31,955 nt of DNA, taken from NCBI GenBank assembly GCA_937895955.1, contig CALAZI010000067.1, forward strand, positions 1-31,955, in the 5' to 3' direction. Under the pieces are notes generated by a model. It worked only from the letters and a program-made list of their open reading frames with translations, did not search any database and was not told the DNA's origin. Positions 16,187-24,243 of this stretch are shown one piece after another. This stretch comes from an uncultured Alphaproteobacteria bacterium. Lineage in GTDB: Bacteria; Pseudomonadota; Alphaproteobacteria; Caulobacterales; Parvularculaceae. The position numbers and the translations under genes are program-made. The stretch's first letter is position 1. Each line of letters opens with the position of its first letter.

Positions 16187-16408
16187 TTATTCGGCCGCTT
16201 CGCGTTTGACGAAGGTGACGGCGAAGAGCGGCTCGCCGTCGAAGAGGTCTTTCGGCGCGGCCATCCCCTCGATCATCTTGAAGCTGCGCGGCGTGATCGA
16301 GCCTTCCATGCGATAGCCCTTCTCGGCCATTTTGCCGCGATGGAATTCAAGCGCCGCGGCGGTGAATTCGCGCGCGAGGATGGTGATGCGTTCGGGGTCT
16401 TTCGCCAT
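16187..16408 (-). CDS. Small conserved-looking protein, unknown function
   Basis: A 73-residue soluble protein beginning 'MAKDPERITILAREFTAAAL' with a short amphipathic N-terminal half and a C-terminal 'EPLFAVTFVKREAAE'. There is no signal peptide or membrane segment. An AGAAGG ribosome site lies about 6 bases ahead of the ATG, and a terminator lies beyond its 3' end, both supporting a real gene. It is divergent from the DUF2905 gene across 138 bases. I do not recognise a family. Confidence 0.7.
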   Translation of the reverse strand: MAKDPERITILAREFTAAALEFHRGKMAEKGYRMEGSITPRSFKMIEGMAAPKDLFDGEPLFAVTFVKREAAE

Positions 16409-16546
16409 GGGTCGCCTTCTGGTCCGGGCCGTCGCGGCCGTCTTCCTTGTTGCGGCGCAGTATTAGCGCGTCCGGCTGAAAAGTCCATTTCCGGAAGGCG
16501 CGCCGGGCCGATTGAACGCCGGCTGCGCCGACCCAAAATTCCGCCC

Positions 16547-16747
16547 ATGCAGAAGACGCTCATCATCATCGGCGCGCTCTTTCTCGCCGCCGGGCTTTTC
16601 TGGCCGGTCATTTCCAAGCTCGGCCTCGGCCGGCTGCCCGGCGACATCGCGATCAAGGGCGACGGGTTTTCATTCTACTTCCCGGTCGCGACGATGATCA
16701 TCCTGTCGATCGTCGCAACCGTTCTGTTTCGCCTGTTCGGCAAATAA
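16547..16747 (+). CDS. DUF2905 small membrane protein
   Basis: A 66-residue protein with two hydrophobic helices (about 4-25 and 45-63) flanking 'LGLGRLPGDIAIKGDGFSFYFP', the signature of DUF2905. Function is not known for the family. I chose the ATG at 16547 because the family begins there ('MQKTLIIIGALFLAAG'); the frame stays open upstream only as non-homologous sequence. Its TAA directly abuts the complementary stop of nrdB with no spacer, so the transcripts must overlap at their 3' ends. Confidence 0.88.
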   Translation: MQKTLIIIGALFLAAGLFWPVISKLGLGRLPGDIAIKGDGFSFYFPVATMIILSIVATVLFRLFGK

Positions 16748-17803
16748 TCAGGCGTTCGCCTCGGCCGCTTTGCGCTTTTCGCGCATCTTGTCGAAATTCG
16801 ACCAGACGCCGTCATCGCCGTGCCATTCGCCGCGCGTCGCGGCCTTTGAATATTCGGTCGCACGCGCCTCGAAGAAATTGGCGTGCTCGACGCCGTTCAA
16901 AATCTCGGTGAGCCAGGGCAGCGGGTGTTTTTCAACGCCGTAGAGTTTCGGCAGGTCAAGCTGGCCCAAACGCCAGTCGGCGATGTAGCGGATATATTGC
17001 TTGATGTCGTTCGGCGTCATCCCCTCGACCGGGCCCATTTCAAAAGCGAGGTCGATGAATTTGTCTTCCAGGCCGACGACGGTGCGGCAGCATTCGACGA
17101 TGTCGTCGGCGACCGCTTTCGTCACGCAGCCCGTCTCGCGCGCGAAGGCGTGATACATGCGGATCATCCCCTCGCAGTGCAGCGATTCATCGCGCACCGA
17201 CCAGGATACGATCTGGCCCATCCCCTTCATCTTGTTGAAGCGCGGGAAGTTCATCAGCATCGCGAAGGAGGCGAAAAGCTGCAGCCCTTCGGTGAAGGCG
17301 CCGAACATGGCGAGCGTTCTTGCGATGTCCTCATTCGTCTCGACGCCGAATTTCTGCATGAAGTCGTGCTTGTCGCGCATCGCCTTGTAATCGAGGAAGG
17401 CGGTGAATTCCGATTCCGGCATGCCGATCGTTTCAAGCAGCAGAGCGTAGGCCGCGATATGAACCGTCTCCATATTGGAGAAGGCCGAGAGCATCATCTT
17501 GATTTCGGTCGGTTTGAAGACGCGCCCGTAACGCTCCATGTAATTGTCGTTCACTTCAACGTCGGACTGCGTGAAGAACCGAAAAATCTGCGTTAAAAGA
17601 TTGCGCTCCGCGTCGGAGAGCTTGTTCGCCCAGTCCTTGCAATCCTCGCCGAGCGGCACTTCCTCCGGCATCCAGTGGATCTGCTGCTGGCGCTTCCAGA
17701 AATCATAGGCCCACGGATACCGGAACGGCTTGTAGGCGTAGGACGGCGTCAGAAGACCCGTCTTGGCGTTCGTTGAGGGGGCGGGTGCGGAAGCGTCAGG
17801 CAT
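16748..17803 (-). CDS. nrdB: Class Ia ribonucleotide reductase beta subunit
   Basis: A 351-residue R2 protein that stores the di-iron tyrosyl radical used by NrdA to make deoxyribonucleotides. All metal ligands are visible by comparison with E. coli: D81, E112 and H115 in 'NMETVHIAAY', E172, E206 and H209 in 'RDESLHCEGM'. The radical tyrosine is Y119, four residues after H115. The frame is open further upstream, but ATG 17803 has an AGGAGAG ribosome site and gives the usual length. nrdA is not in the window. The upstream gap carries two GANTC sites and DnaA-like boxes. Confidence 0.96.
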   Translation of the reverse strand: MPDASAPAPSTNAKTGLLTPSYAYKPFRYPWAYDFWKRQQQIHWMPEEVPLGEDCKDWANKLSDAERNLLTQIFRFFTQSDVEVNDNYMERYGRVFKPTEIKMMLSAFSNMETVHIAAYALLLETIGMPESEFTAFLDYKAMRDKHDFMQKFGVETNEDIARTLAMFGAFTEGLQLFASFAMLMNFPRFNKMKGMGQIVSWSVRDESLHCEGMIRMYHAFARETGCVTKAVADDIVECCRTVVGLEDKFIDLAFEMGPVEGMTPNDIKQYIRYIADWRLGQLDLPKLYGVEKHPLPWLTEILNGVEHANFFEARATEYSKAATRGEWHGDDGVWSNFDKMREKRKAAEANA

Positions 17804-17806
17804 GAT

Positions 17807-17813
17807 CTCTCCT
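17807..17813 (-). promoter_or_regulatory. Ribosome binding site deciding the nrdB start
   Basis: AGGAGAG on the minus strand, three bases before the ATG at 17803. No comparable site precedes the longer possible start upstream, which supports the 351-residue form. Confidence 0.75.
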
Positions 17814-17901
17814 GCGGGGATCGATAAATTGCGGCGGACCGGAATGAATGGCCCCGTTCGCGAGCGGCGCCAACGCCGCCGGCGGGACCATTTTCCCCGA
17901 A

Positions 17902-17954
17902 GATTCACAGCACGATTCGCCGGCTGTGGAAGCTGCGGAAAATTCTGTGGAAAA
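17902..17954 (-). promoter_or_regulatory. Putative cell-cycle control region of nrdB
   Basis: Two GANTC sites (17902-17906 and 17914-17918) lie 12 bases apart. Next to them is an 8/9 match to the DnaA box (TTTTCCACA on the minus strand, 17954 down to 17946). The octamer CTGTGGAA occurs twice, at 17924-17931 and 17945-17952, exactly 21 bases apart. GANTC is the CcrM methylation site in Caulobacter-type bacteria, and DnaA and CcrM are known there to influence replication genes. Regulation of this nrdB is inference. Confidence 0.4.
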
Positions 17955-17993
17955 GCGCCGTTGTTTCGCGGAGGGAATGGGCGGCTGTCTGCG

Positions 17994-19265
17994 TCAGTCT
18001 TCCCGAAGCGCCTTGTTCGAAACCTCGGCGATCGGCTTCAGCATATAGGCGAGGACCGTGCGCTTGCCGTTCAAAACATCGACCTCCGCCGCCATGCCCG
18101 GCATCAGCGGCAACGCGCCGTCTTTCGTCTTGAGCGCCGCGTCTTCAAGCCTGACGGTGATGAGGAAGTGCCGCTGGCCGTCCTTTTCGTCTTCGATCGC
18201 GTCGGGGCTGATCGTTTCAATCGTCCCCTTCATCGAGCCGTAGGTCGATGAATCATACGCGCTCACCTTGATGCGCGCTTCCTGGCCGACGCGCAGGAAA
18301 CCGATATCGGCCGGCTTGATTTTCGCCTCGACAAGCGGCGTGTCGCCATGCGGCACCACTTCAACGATCGTCTGGCCCGGCTGCACGACGCCGCCGATCG
18401 TCGCGACGAGAACGCGGTGAACGACGCCGTCGATGGGGCTCCTGACTTCGGTGCGGTCGACCTTGTCGCGCAGCGCCGGCAATTCGCCGGAAACGCCGGT
18501 CATCTCCGCGCGCGCCTTACCAAGCTCATCAGCGATCGAGGCGAAATAGGTCGACTTGATGCGGTCGGTTTCACTTGTCGCGTTCTTGACCGCGATTTCC
18601 GCGCGCTGCTTTTCGCCGAGCGCGCCGGCTGCGCGCTGACGCGCGCGAATGAGTTCCAGCTTCGGCTCGATGCCCTTGTTGACGAGCGGTTCGACGATCG
18701 CGAGCTCCTGCGCGGCGAGTTCATGCGTTTCGCTCGCATAGGCGAGCGCCGCCTCAGCCTCGGCGAGCTTTCCCGCCTCAACGGCGAGCGCGGCTTCATA
18801 TTCCTGCCGGCGGGCTTCAAAAAGTTTGCGCTCATTGGCGACGACTTCAGGCGCGGCGCGTTGAAGGTCTGCCGGAAAGACAATCGCTCTTTCGGCCGCC
18901 GCCGCTTCAAGGCGGGCGATGCGCGCGGCCAGCATGTGATAGCCGCCGCGTCCTTGCGTGAACTGCGCGTTGATCTGCGTCGGATCGAGCTTGACGAGGA
19001 TCTGGCCCTTTTTGACGTCCTCGCCCGGCTTGACGAGAATTTCCTCGATGATGCCGCCTTCAAGATACTGCACTTGCTGGAGATGGTTTGACGGCACGAA
19101 TTTGCCGTCGCCGCGCGTCACGCGGTCGAGCTTGGCGATCGACGCCCAGAGAAAGGCGAAAAAGAGCAGGCCGGCGATGGCGTAGAGAAGATATTGCGCC
19201 GCCTTCGAGGGTTCGATCGGCAGTTCTTCATCGACATTGATGTCGGCCGTAAGCACCAGAGTCAT
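17994..19265 (-). CDS. Type I secretion periplasmic adaptor (HlyD family)
   Basis: A 423-residue membrane fusion protein linking the inner-membrane ABC transporter to the outer-membrane TolC-like channel. It has a short cytoplasmic N-terminus, one membrane helix at about 24-44, a biotinyl-lipoyl half motif ('LEGGIIEEILVKPGEDVKKG', 69-88) and a long Ala/Glu-rich alpha-hairpin (about 105-265). The second lipoyl half ('VRSPIDGVVHRVLVATIGG') and a beta-barrel C-terminal domain follow. This is the HlyD/PrtE/LapC pattern. It is the third gene of the operon, starting 3 bases after the ABC gene. Confidence 0.93.
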   Translation of the reverse strand: MTLVLTADINVDEELPIEPSKAAQYLLYAIAGLLFFAFLWASIAKLDRVTRGDGKFVPSNHLQQVQYLEGGIIEEILVKPGEDVKKGQILVKLDPTQINAQFTQGRGGYHMLAARIARLEAAAAERAIVFPADLQRAAPEVVANERKLFEARRQEYEAALAVEAGKLAEAEAALAYASETHELAAQELAIVEPLVNKGIEPKLELIRARQRAAGALGEKQRAEIAVKNATSETDRIKSTYFASIADELGKARAEMTGVSGELPALRDKVDRTEVRSPIDGVVHRVLVATIGGVVQPGQTIVEVVPHGDTPLVEAKIKPADIGFLRVGQEARIKVSAYDSSTYGSMKGTIETISPDAIEDEKDGQRHFLITVRLEDAALKTKDGALPLMPGMAAEVDVLNGKRTVLAYMLKPIAEVSNKALRED

Positions 19266-19268
19266 AAT

Positions 19269-21062
19269 CTACGCCGCCCTGATCGGTTTGGCCCTGGGGC
19301 CGGAAATTTCCCGCACGTCCGGTTGCGCGGCGACGGCGCGGGCATTGCTTGTCATCGAACGTATGATTTCATTCGGATCGCCGTCGAGAACGATCGCGCC
19401 GCGGTCAAGAACGATGATGCGGTCGACAAGCTTCAGCATCGACATGCGGTGGGTGACGAGAAGGAGCGTGCGCCCCTCCGTCGCGCGACGCAGGCGCGCG
19501 ATCATTTCCGCTTCCGCCTGGCTGTCGAGCGCCGAAGTCGGCTCATCGAGCAGCAAGACCGCCGGCTTTGTCGCCAGAGCGCGCGCCAGCGCGATCGACT
19601 GGCGCTGGCCGCCGGAAAGCCCCTCGCCGCGTTCGCCGAGCCGCTGATCGTAGCCGGCTTCCGTCGCGCCGACGAAATCGTGGACGCCGGCGATTTTCGC
19701 CGCCGTCAAAATGTCTTCGTCGGAAATCCTTTCAAGACCGAGCGCGATGTTCTCCTTGATCGAGCCGGAGAAAAGGCAAACGTCCTGCAGGACCGCGCCG
19801 ATATGGGCGCGCAGATCCGACGGCTTAATCTGACGGATATCGGTTTCGTCGACGAGAACTTGACCCTCGGTCGGTTCGAAAATGCCGAGCGCCAGACGGA
19901 TGATCGTCGACTTGCCTGAGCCGTTGCGCCCGAGAACCGCGACGCGCTCGCCCTCTTCGATCGTGAAGGAGACATTGTCGAGCGCTTTCGCCTTCTGGCC
20001 CGGATAGGAAAAGCTGACGTCGCGAAATTCGATACGGCCGGAAAGCGACGACCGCGCAAGATAATCGCGGGAAGGATCGACCTCAGAGCGCGACGCCATC
20101 AACTCGTCGAGCGCCTTGTAAGAGGAAAGCGCGCCGGCGACGCGCCCCAGCAGGCTTGCGACCTGCGCCAGCGGCGCCATGGCGCGGCCCGTCAGGATGA
20201 CGCAGGCGATAAGCCCGCCCATCGACAAGGAATGCGCGCCGACCATCAAGACGCCGACGACGACGATGCCGACCTGCGCGCCTTGCTGGGCGAAGCCTGA
20301 GAAGTTGACGGCGAGCTGGTTGATGAAGCGGCCGACGGTCGCGATGCGCGCCTGCTGCAGCACGCCGCGTTTCCAGCGCTTGCGCATGAGGTCGCCGGCG
20401 GCGACGCTTTTCACCGTTTCAAGGCCCGAAAGCGTTTCGATCAGCACCGAATGCTTGACGTGCCCTTCCTTCATCGCGTCCTTCGTATTGCGCAGGATCA
20501 GGGGCTGCGTCGCCATCGCGATCGCAAGCGCCGCGACGACGCCGATGAAGGGAACGAAGGCGATCGGACCGCCGATCAGCGCGATCGCGCCGATGAAAAC
20601 GAAAATGAAGGGAAGATCGACGATCGCCGTCAGCGTCGCGGACGAAAAGAAATCGCGGAGATTTTCAAATTCCTTGACGAGCCCCGCCGTCGCGCCGACG
20701 CCGCCGCGGCGCGCGTCGAGCCGCATCGTCATCAGATTGTCGAAGACGCGCGCGCCGACCGAGGCGTCGAGCCTTTGTCCGGCGACGTCGATGAAGTAGC
20801 CGCGCAGGGATTTAAGGATGAAATCGAAAAGATGCGCGAAGAGAACGCCGATCGTCAGCGCGATGAGCGATTCCATCGCATTGTTCGGCAGAACGCGGTC
20901 ATAGACCGTCATGATGAAAAACGACGAGACGAGACCCAAGAGATTGACGAAGAACGCCGCGAGGATCGTCTGGCCGTAGACTTTCGAATTGGCGAACAGG
21001 GGGCCGACGAGCCAGTGATCGCTCGCTGCGATGTCTTTAAGGATCGAACGAACGCTGCTCAT
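19269..21062 (-). CDS. Type I secretion ABC transporter (permease-ATPase)
   Basis: A 597-residue half transporter: membrane domain about 25-320, then an ATPase domain with Walker A GRNGSGKST (378-386), signature LSGGQ (482-486), Walker B 'VLLLDEPTSALD' (502-513) and the switch histidine H538. The membrane domain has the 'FFIMTVYDRVLPNNA' motif typical of T1SS exporters. Compared with LapB/HlyB-type exporters of about 700 residues, the N-terminal C39-like peptidase domain is absent; only about 25 residues precede the first helix. It overlaps the TolC-like gene by 4 bases (ATGA). It would power one-step secretion of an unknown protein substrate. Confidence 0.94.
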   Translation of the reverse strand: MSSVRSILKDIAASDHWLVGPLFANSKVYGQTILAAFFVNLLGLVSSFFIMTVYDRVLPNNAMESLIALTIGVLFAHLFDFILKSLRGYFIDVAGQRLDASVGARVFDNLMTMRLDARRGGVGATAGLVKEFENLRDFFSSATLTAIVDLPFIFVFIGAIALIGGPIAFVPFIGVVAALAIAMATQPLILRNTKDAMKEGHVKHSVLIETLSGLETVKSVAAGDLMRKRWKRGVLQQARIATVGRFINQLAVNFSGFAQQGAQVGIVVVGVLMVGAHSLSMGGLIACVILTGRAMAPLAQVASLLGRVAGALSSYKALDELMASRSEVDPSRDYLARSSLSGRIEFRDVSFSYPGQKAKALDNVSFTIEEGERVAVLGRNGSGKSTIIRLALGIFEPTEGQVLVDETDIRQIKPSDLRAHIGAVLQDVCLFSGSIKENIALGLERISDEDILTAAKIAGVHDFVGATEAGYDQRLGERGEGLSGGQRQSIALARALATKPAVLLLDEPTSALDSQAEAEMIARLRRATEGRTLLLVTHRMSMLKLVDRIIVLDRGAIVLDGDPNEIIRSMTSNARAVAAQPDVREISGPRAKPIRAA

Positions 21063-22477
21063 TGATGCTCAACCCTGTCTTCGTCGCGCGGCGAGAAAAA
21101 GCGCAAGAGATCGCCGGTGAATTCCATCAGCTCGTAAGACGCCATGTCGCGATCGGCGAGACCGGCGAGATAGCCGACGCCCGCCTCAAACCAGTCGTTT
21201 TCCGCCTGGATGACGTCGATCAGATCGCCGCGCGCGACGCGGAAGCGCTCGGCGACCATGGCGCGCGCCTCGCTGTTGGCGATCAGCGCGGCCTCAAGCG
21301 CGGCGAGCTGTTCATTCGCCGCTTCCCGGCGCTCAAAAGCGATCGCCGCCTCGCGCTCGATTTCGAGCCTGACGCGATCTTCTTCGGCTTGCTGGCGCTC
21401 GGCGAGGTTTTTCGCCCGCGAGATCGAGGCGCTGCGCGCGCCGCCGGCGAAAAGATCATAGGAAAGATTGACGCCGGCGCGCACGTCATAGTCCTCCGCG
21501 CCGCCGAGAACGTCGAAGCTCGTTCCGGTCACGTTGGCGCGCAATTCCGGCAGGCGCGCCGCCTTCGCCGCCTTGCGATCGGCCTCGGCGCTTTCGGTGC
21601 GCGCGGCCGCCGCCGCGACAAGCGGATTGTTCGCGAAGGCGAGCGTCACCGCCTCTTCGCGAGTCGCAACGGCGAGCGCTTCGTAATTCGGCAGAGACAG
21701 CGTTCCCGGCGCCTCACGGAAATATTCCGCATATCGGACATCAGCGACGCGCGCGCTTTCCTTGATCTGCGCAACCCTCGAACGCGCGGCGGCGAGACGC
21801 GCCTCGGCGCGAAGAACGTCGGCGCGCGCGCCGGCGCCGGCGCGTTCGCGCTCTTTGACGTTCGATAAGAGCTTTTCATGGTGCGCGACATATTGCGCGC
21901 CGAGGGCGAGGATCGCCTGATGCACGGCGACGTCATGATAGGCGGAGAGCGCGGCGAGCGCGAGCTCGTTGATGCGCGCATCGATCGACAGATCGCTTTC
22001 GCGGCGCTTGGCCTTGGCGCTTCTGATCCGCGCGAAGGTCGCGCCGCCGTCAAAGAGGAGCTGGCTTGCGGTGACGCCGGCGTTGACCTGCTCTTTAGGG
22101 CGAAGCGATTCAACGACGTTCGGCGTTCCGGAATTGAACCGTCGGGCGATGACGTAATCGCCGTCGACATTGGCGCTGATGCGCGGATAGAGCGCGGCGC
22201 GCGCGGCTTTCGCCTCGGCGCGCGCGATGGCGGCCTCCGACGTCTGCATGGAAAGCGCGGGATGGCGCGCGACCGCCGCCTGAATTTGCCGGTTAAATTC
22301 GTCATCGGCGCCGATCGTGCTGACGACATAGCCGGCGCCGCCGAGCGCGCGCGACAGCGCCGTTTCCTTTCCGGCCGCGTCTTTGGGGTAAAGCGAGCCC
22401 TGCGCGAGCGCCTCAGCGCCAAGGGAGAAAGCCAGCGCGGCGACGCCCGCCAATAACCGCAATCTACGCCGCGCCAT
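21059..22477 (-). CDS. TolC-family outer-membrane channel
   Basis: A 472-residue protein with a signal peptide ending after 'AEALAQ' (about residue 26). The two internally repeated halves are rich in long amphipathic helices ('AEAKAARAALYPRISANVD' and, in the second half, 'DRKAAKAARLPELRANVTG'), the usual TolC/LapE layout of beta-barrel strands and alpha-tunnel helices. It forms the trimeric exit duct of the T1SS. It is the first gene of the operon and carries CtrA-like motifs upstream. The substrate gene is not adjacent. Confidence 0.92.
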   Translation of the reverse strand: MARRRLRLLAGVAALAFSLGAEALAQGSLYPKDAAGKETALSRALGGAGYVVSTIGADDEFNRQIQAAVARHPALSMQTSEAAIARAEAKAARAALYPRISANVDGDYVIARRFNSGTPNVVESLRPKEQVNAGVTASQLLFDGGATFARIRSAKAKRRESDLSIDARINELALAALSAYHDVAVHQAILALGAQYVAHHEKLLSNVKERERAGAGARADVLRAEARLAAARSRVAQIKESARVADVRYAEYFREAPGTLSLPNYEALAVATREEAVTLAFANNPLVAAAAARTESAEADRKAAKAARLPELRANVTGTSFDVLGGAEDYDVRAGVNLSYDLFAGGARSASISRAKNLAERQQAEEDRVRLEIEREAAIAFERREAANEQLAALEAALIANSEARAMVAERFRVARGDLIDVIQAENDWFEAGVGYLAGLADRDMASYELMEFTGDLLRFFSPRDEDRVEHQ

Positions 22478-22518
22478 AACCCGTCACCCGTTCTAGCCGC
22501 CGTAAATCGCCGGCGCGC

Positions 22519-22568
22519 ATGGTTAACGATTAAGGGTTAGGCCGAGTGTGTAGACAAATTGTTAACCA
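22519..22568 (-). promoter_or_regulatory. TTAA-rich operator-like region upstream of the T1SS operon
   Basis: The minus strand carries TTAACCAT (22526 down to 22519), matching the known CtrA half-site consensus. TTAACGA-TTAAGGG-TTAG follows at 7-base intervals on the plus strand (22523-22540). TGGTTAAC at 22520-22527 is mirrored perfectly by GTTAACCA at 22561-22568. The region lies 42-91 bases ahead of the TolC-like start. Binding by CtrA or another response regulator is inference. Confidence 0.4.
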
Positions 22569-22605
22569 CGCCGCGCCGCGCCGGCTCGGCCTCATGAAAA
22601 GGCGG

Positions 22606-24228
22606 TCATGTTCGGCGCTTGGCGTATTGCCGCAAATGCGGCGGCAGATTTTCAGCCGCCGGGCCGGCCGCGCGCGGCGGCGAGACCGGGGATTTCGGCG
22701 GGGTCGGAAGCCCCGCATCCTCCTCGCCGACGCCGGCGGCTTCTTGCTCAGCGGCGAGACGCACCGATCGCGCCGCGCCGACGCAGACGCCGCATAAAAG
22801 CCAGTGCACCTCGGCGATCTGGGCGACGACATTGGTCGTCGTCGCGAGGGTCAGCATCGCGCCGAAGAGCGCCGCGACCCAGCCCTGGACATAGACGGCG
22901 TATTCCGGATCGACAGCCCGCGCGCGCTTGATAGCGTTAAGACCGTTGAGCGCCGCGAAGCCGCTGACGCCGAGGAAAAGAGCGAGGCCGACAAGGCCCT
23001 TGTCGAGGGCGACCTGCAAATAGGCGTTGACGATGTCGATGATCCCCTGCCCCTGAACGAGGCCCTGCAGTTCGGGCGCGAGCAAATAATCGTCCGAACC
23101 GAAATAGGGAAACTTCATCACATAAGGCCAACCGACATCGAACAGACGCTGGCGATAGCTGATCGTGTTCGATTCAACCTCGCCGATAAAGGGCAGCATT
23201 CCGATAAGCTTGGGCCCCATCGGCGTCATCAGGAGGACGATCGCCGCAAGAAAGCCGGCGCCGGCGAAGCGCATGAGTCCGGTGAGCGGTTTGTCGACCG
23301 TCGCTGCGAAGATAAAGGCGGCGAAGGCGGCGCCGATCCAAGGCCCGCGTGAGAAAGTGACGATAAGCCCGACGGCGACGGCCATGACGCCGATCATCGG
23401 AAAAAGCCGGCGCTTAGATGACGCCATCACGGCGAGCGCCAGCGAAAACCCAATCGTCAGGAACAGGCCGAAAGTGATCGGCCCGAAAACGGAAGCGTAG
23501 GCGCGCAAATAGCCTGACCGCTCAAGATAGCGCGTAAAGAAGGAAATGTTCCAGTTGTCGACGGCGTTGGCGTACATGTGCCAACTCAACACCGTCTCCG
23601 CGAGACCGACGCCCGATAGCGCGATCAACGGAATGGCGCAGGCGAGCGTCGCGATTTTCAGATTGTCTTTCGACCAGTAATAGCGGCTGAAAACGATATA
23701 GGGGCCGAACGCCGTCAGCACATAGGCGGCGAAGCGGCGAATGCCGTCGGTCATTGTCGTATCGCGGAAAGCGAGCGCGAGCGAGAGAACGGAAAAGGCG
23801 AGGAAGCAGAAATCGGCGAGCGCGCCGACGCCGCGCTGCTTGCGCGTTTGGCTTCCGGCGAAGAGGATCGGGAAGAGGACGGCGAGCGCGAGAATGTTGA
23901 ACGGCGCGAGCGCGAGAAAATTGTTGATCCCGGCGAAACCGGGAACGCGCTCGCCGGCGGCGGGAACGGCGAACAAGAGCAGGAGATAGATCGCCGGCCG
24001 AACCGGATCGCGCACCGCGGCGGCGGCCGCCAGTACGCCGAAGACGAACAGAAACGCCCAGTAATTCGGAATGATGAACGCCGCAATCGTCGCCATGAGA
24101 AAGACATTGCGCCAGCGGTCGATGATCTTCGGGTCCAAATGTTCGCGATAGGCGATGCGCGCGAAGACGAATGCGCCCGCGCACATGACAAAGACGACGA
24201 AAAGAGCCTTCAGCGACTCAATCAGCAT
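22606..24228 (-). CDS. O-antigen ligase / polymerase family membrane protein
   Basis: A 540-residue polytopic protein with about eleven or twelve hydrophobic segments through residue 470 and a Pro/Glu-rich cytoplasmic tail of about 60 residues. The long loop between late helices carries 'SYRQRLFDVGWPYVMKFP', matching the Wzy_C pattern shared by WaaL ligases and Wzy polymerases. Ligase and polymerase cannot be separated by sequence inspection. It joins or polymerises surface glycans at the periplasmic face. It starts 15 bases after the sulfotransferase gene, with an AAGGG ribosome site, so the two form an operon. Confidence 0.85.
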   Translation of the reverse strand: MLIESLKALFVVFVMCAGAFVFARIAYREHLDPKIIDRWRNVFLMATIAAFIIPNYWAFLFVFGVLAAAAAVRDPVRPAIYLLLLFAVPAAGERVPGFAGINNFLALAPFNILALAVLFPILFAGSQTRKQRGVGALADFCFLAFSVLSLALAFRDTTMTDGIRRFAAYVLTAFGPYIVFSRYYWSKDNLKIATLACAIPLIALSGVGLAETVLSWHMYANAVDNWNISFFTRYLERSGYLRAYASVFGPITFGLFLTIGFSLALAVMASSKRRLFPMIGVMAVAVGLIVTFSRGPWIGAAFAAFIFAATVDKPLTGLMRFAGAGFLAAIVLLMTPMGPKLIGMLPFIGEVESNTISYRQRLFDVGWPYVMKFPYFGSDDYLLAPELQGLVQGQGIIDIVNAYLQVALDKGLVGLALFLGVSGFAALNGLNAIKRARAVDPEYAVYVQGWVAALFGAMLTLATTTNVVAQIAEVHWLLCGVCVGAARSVRLAAEQEAAGVGEEDAGLPTPPKSPVSPPRAAGPAAENLPPHLRQYAKRRT

Positions 24229-24243
24229 GCGTCGCCCTTCGCA

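Noticed and set aside
17902..17954. NrdR boxes upstream of nrdB
   Set aside because: The repeats (CTGTGGAA) do not match the usual A/T-rich NrdR palindrome; they fit DnaA-like boxes better.
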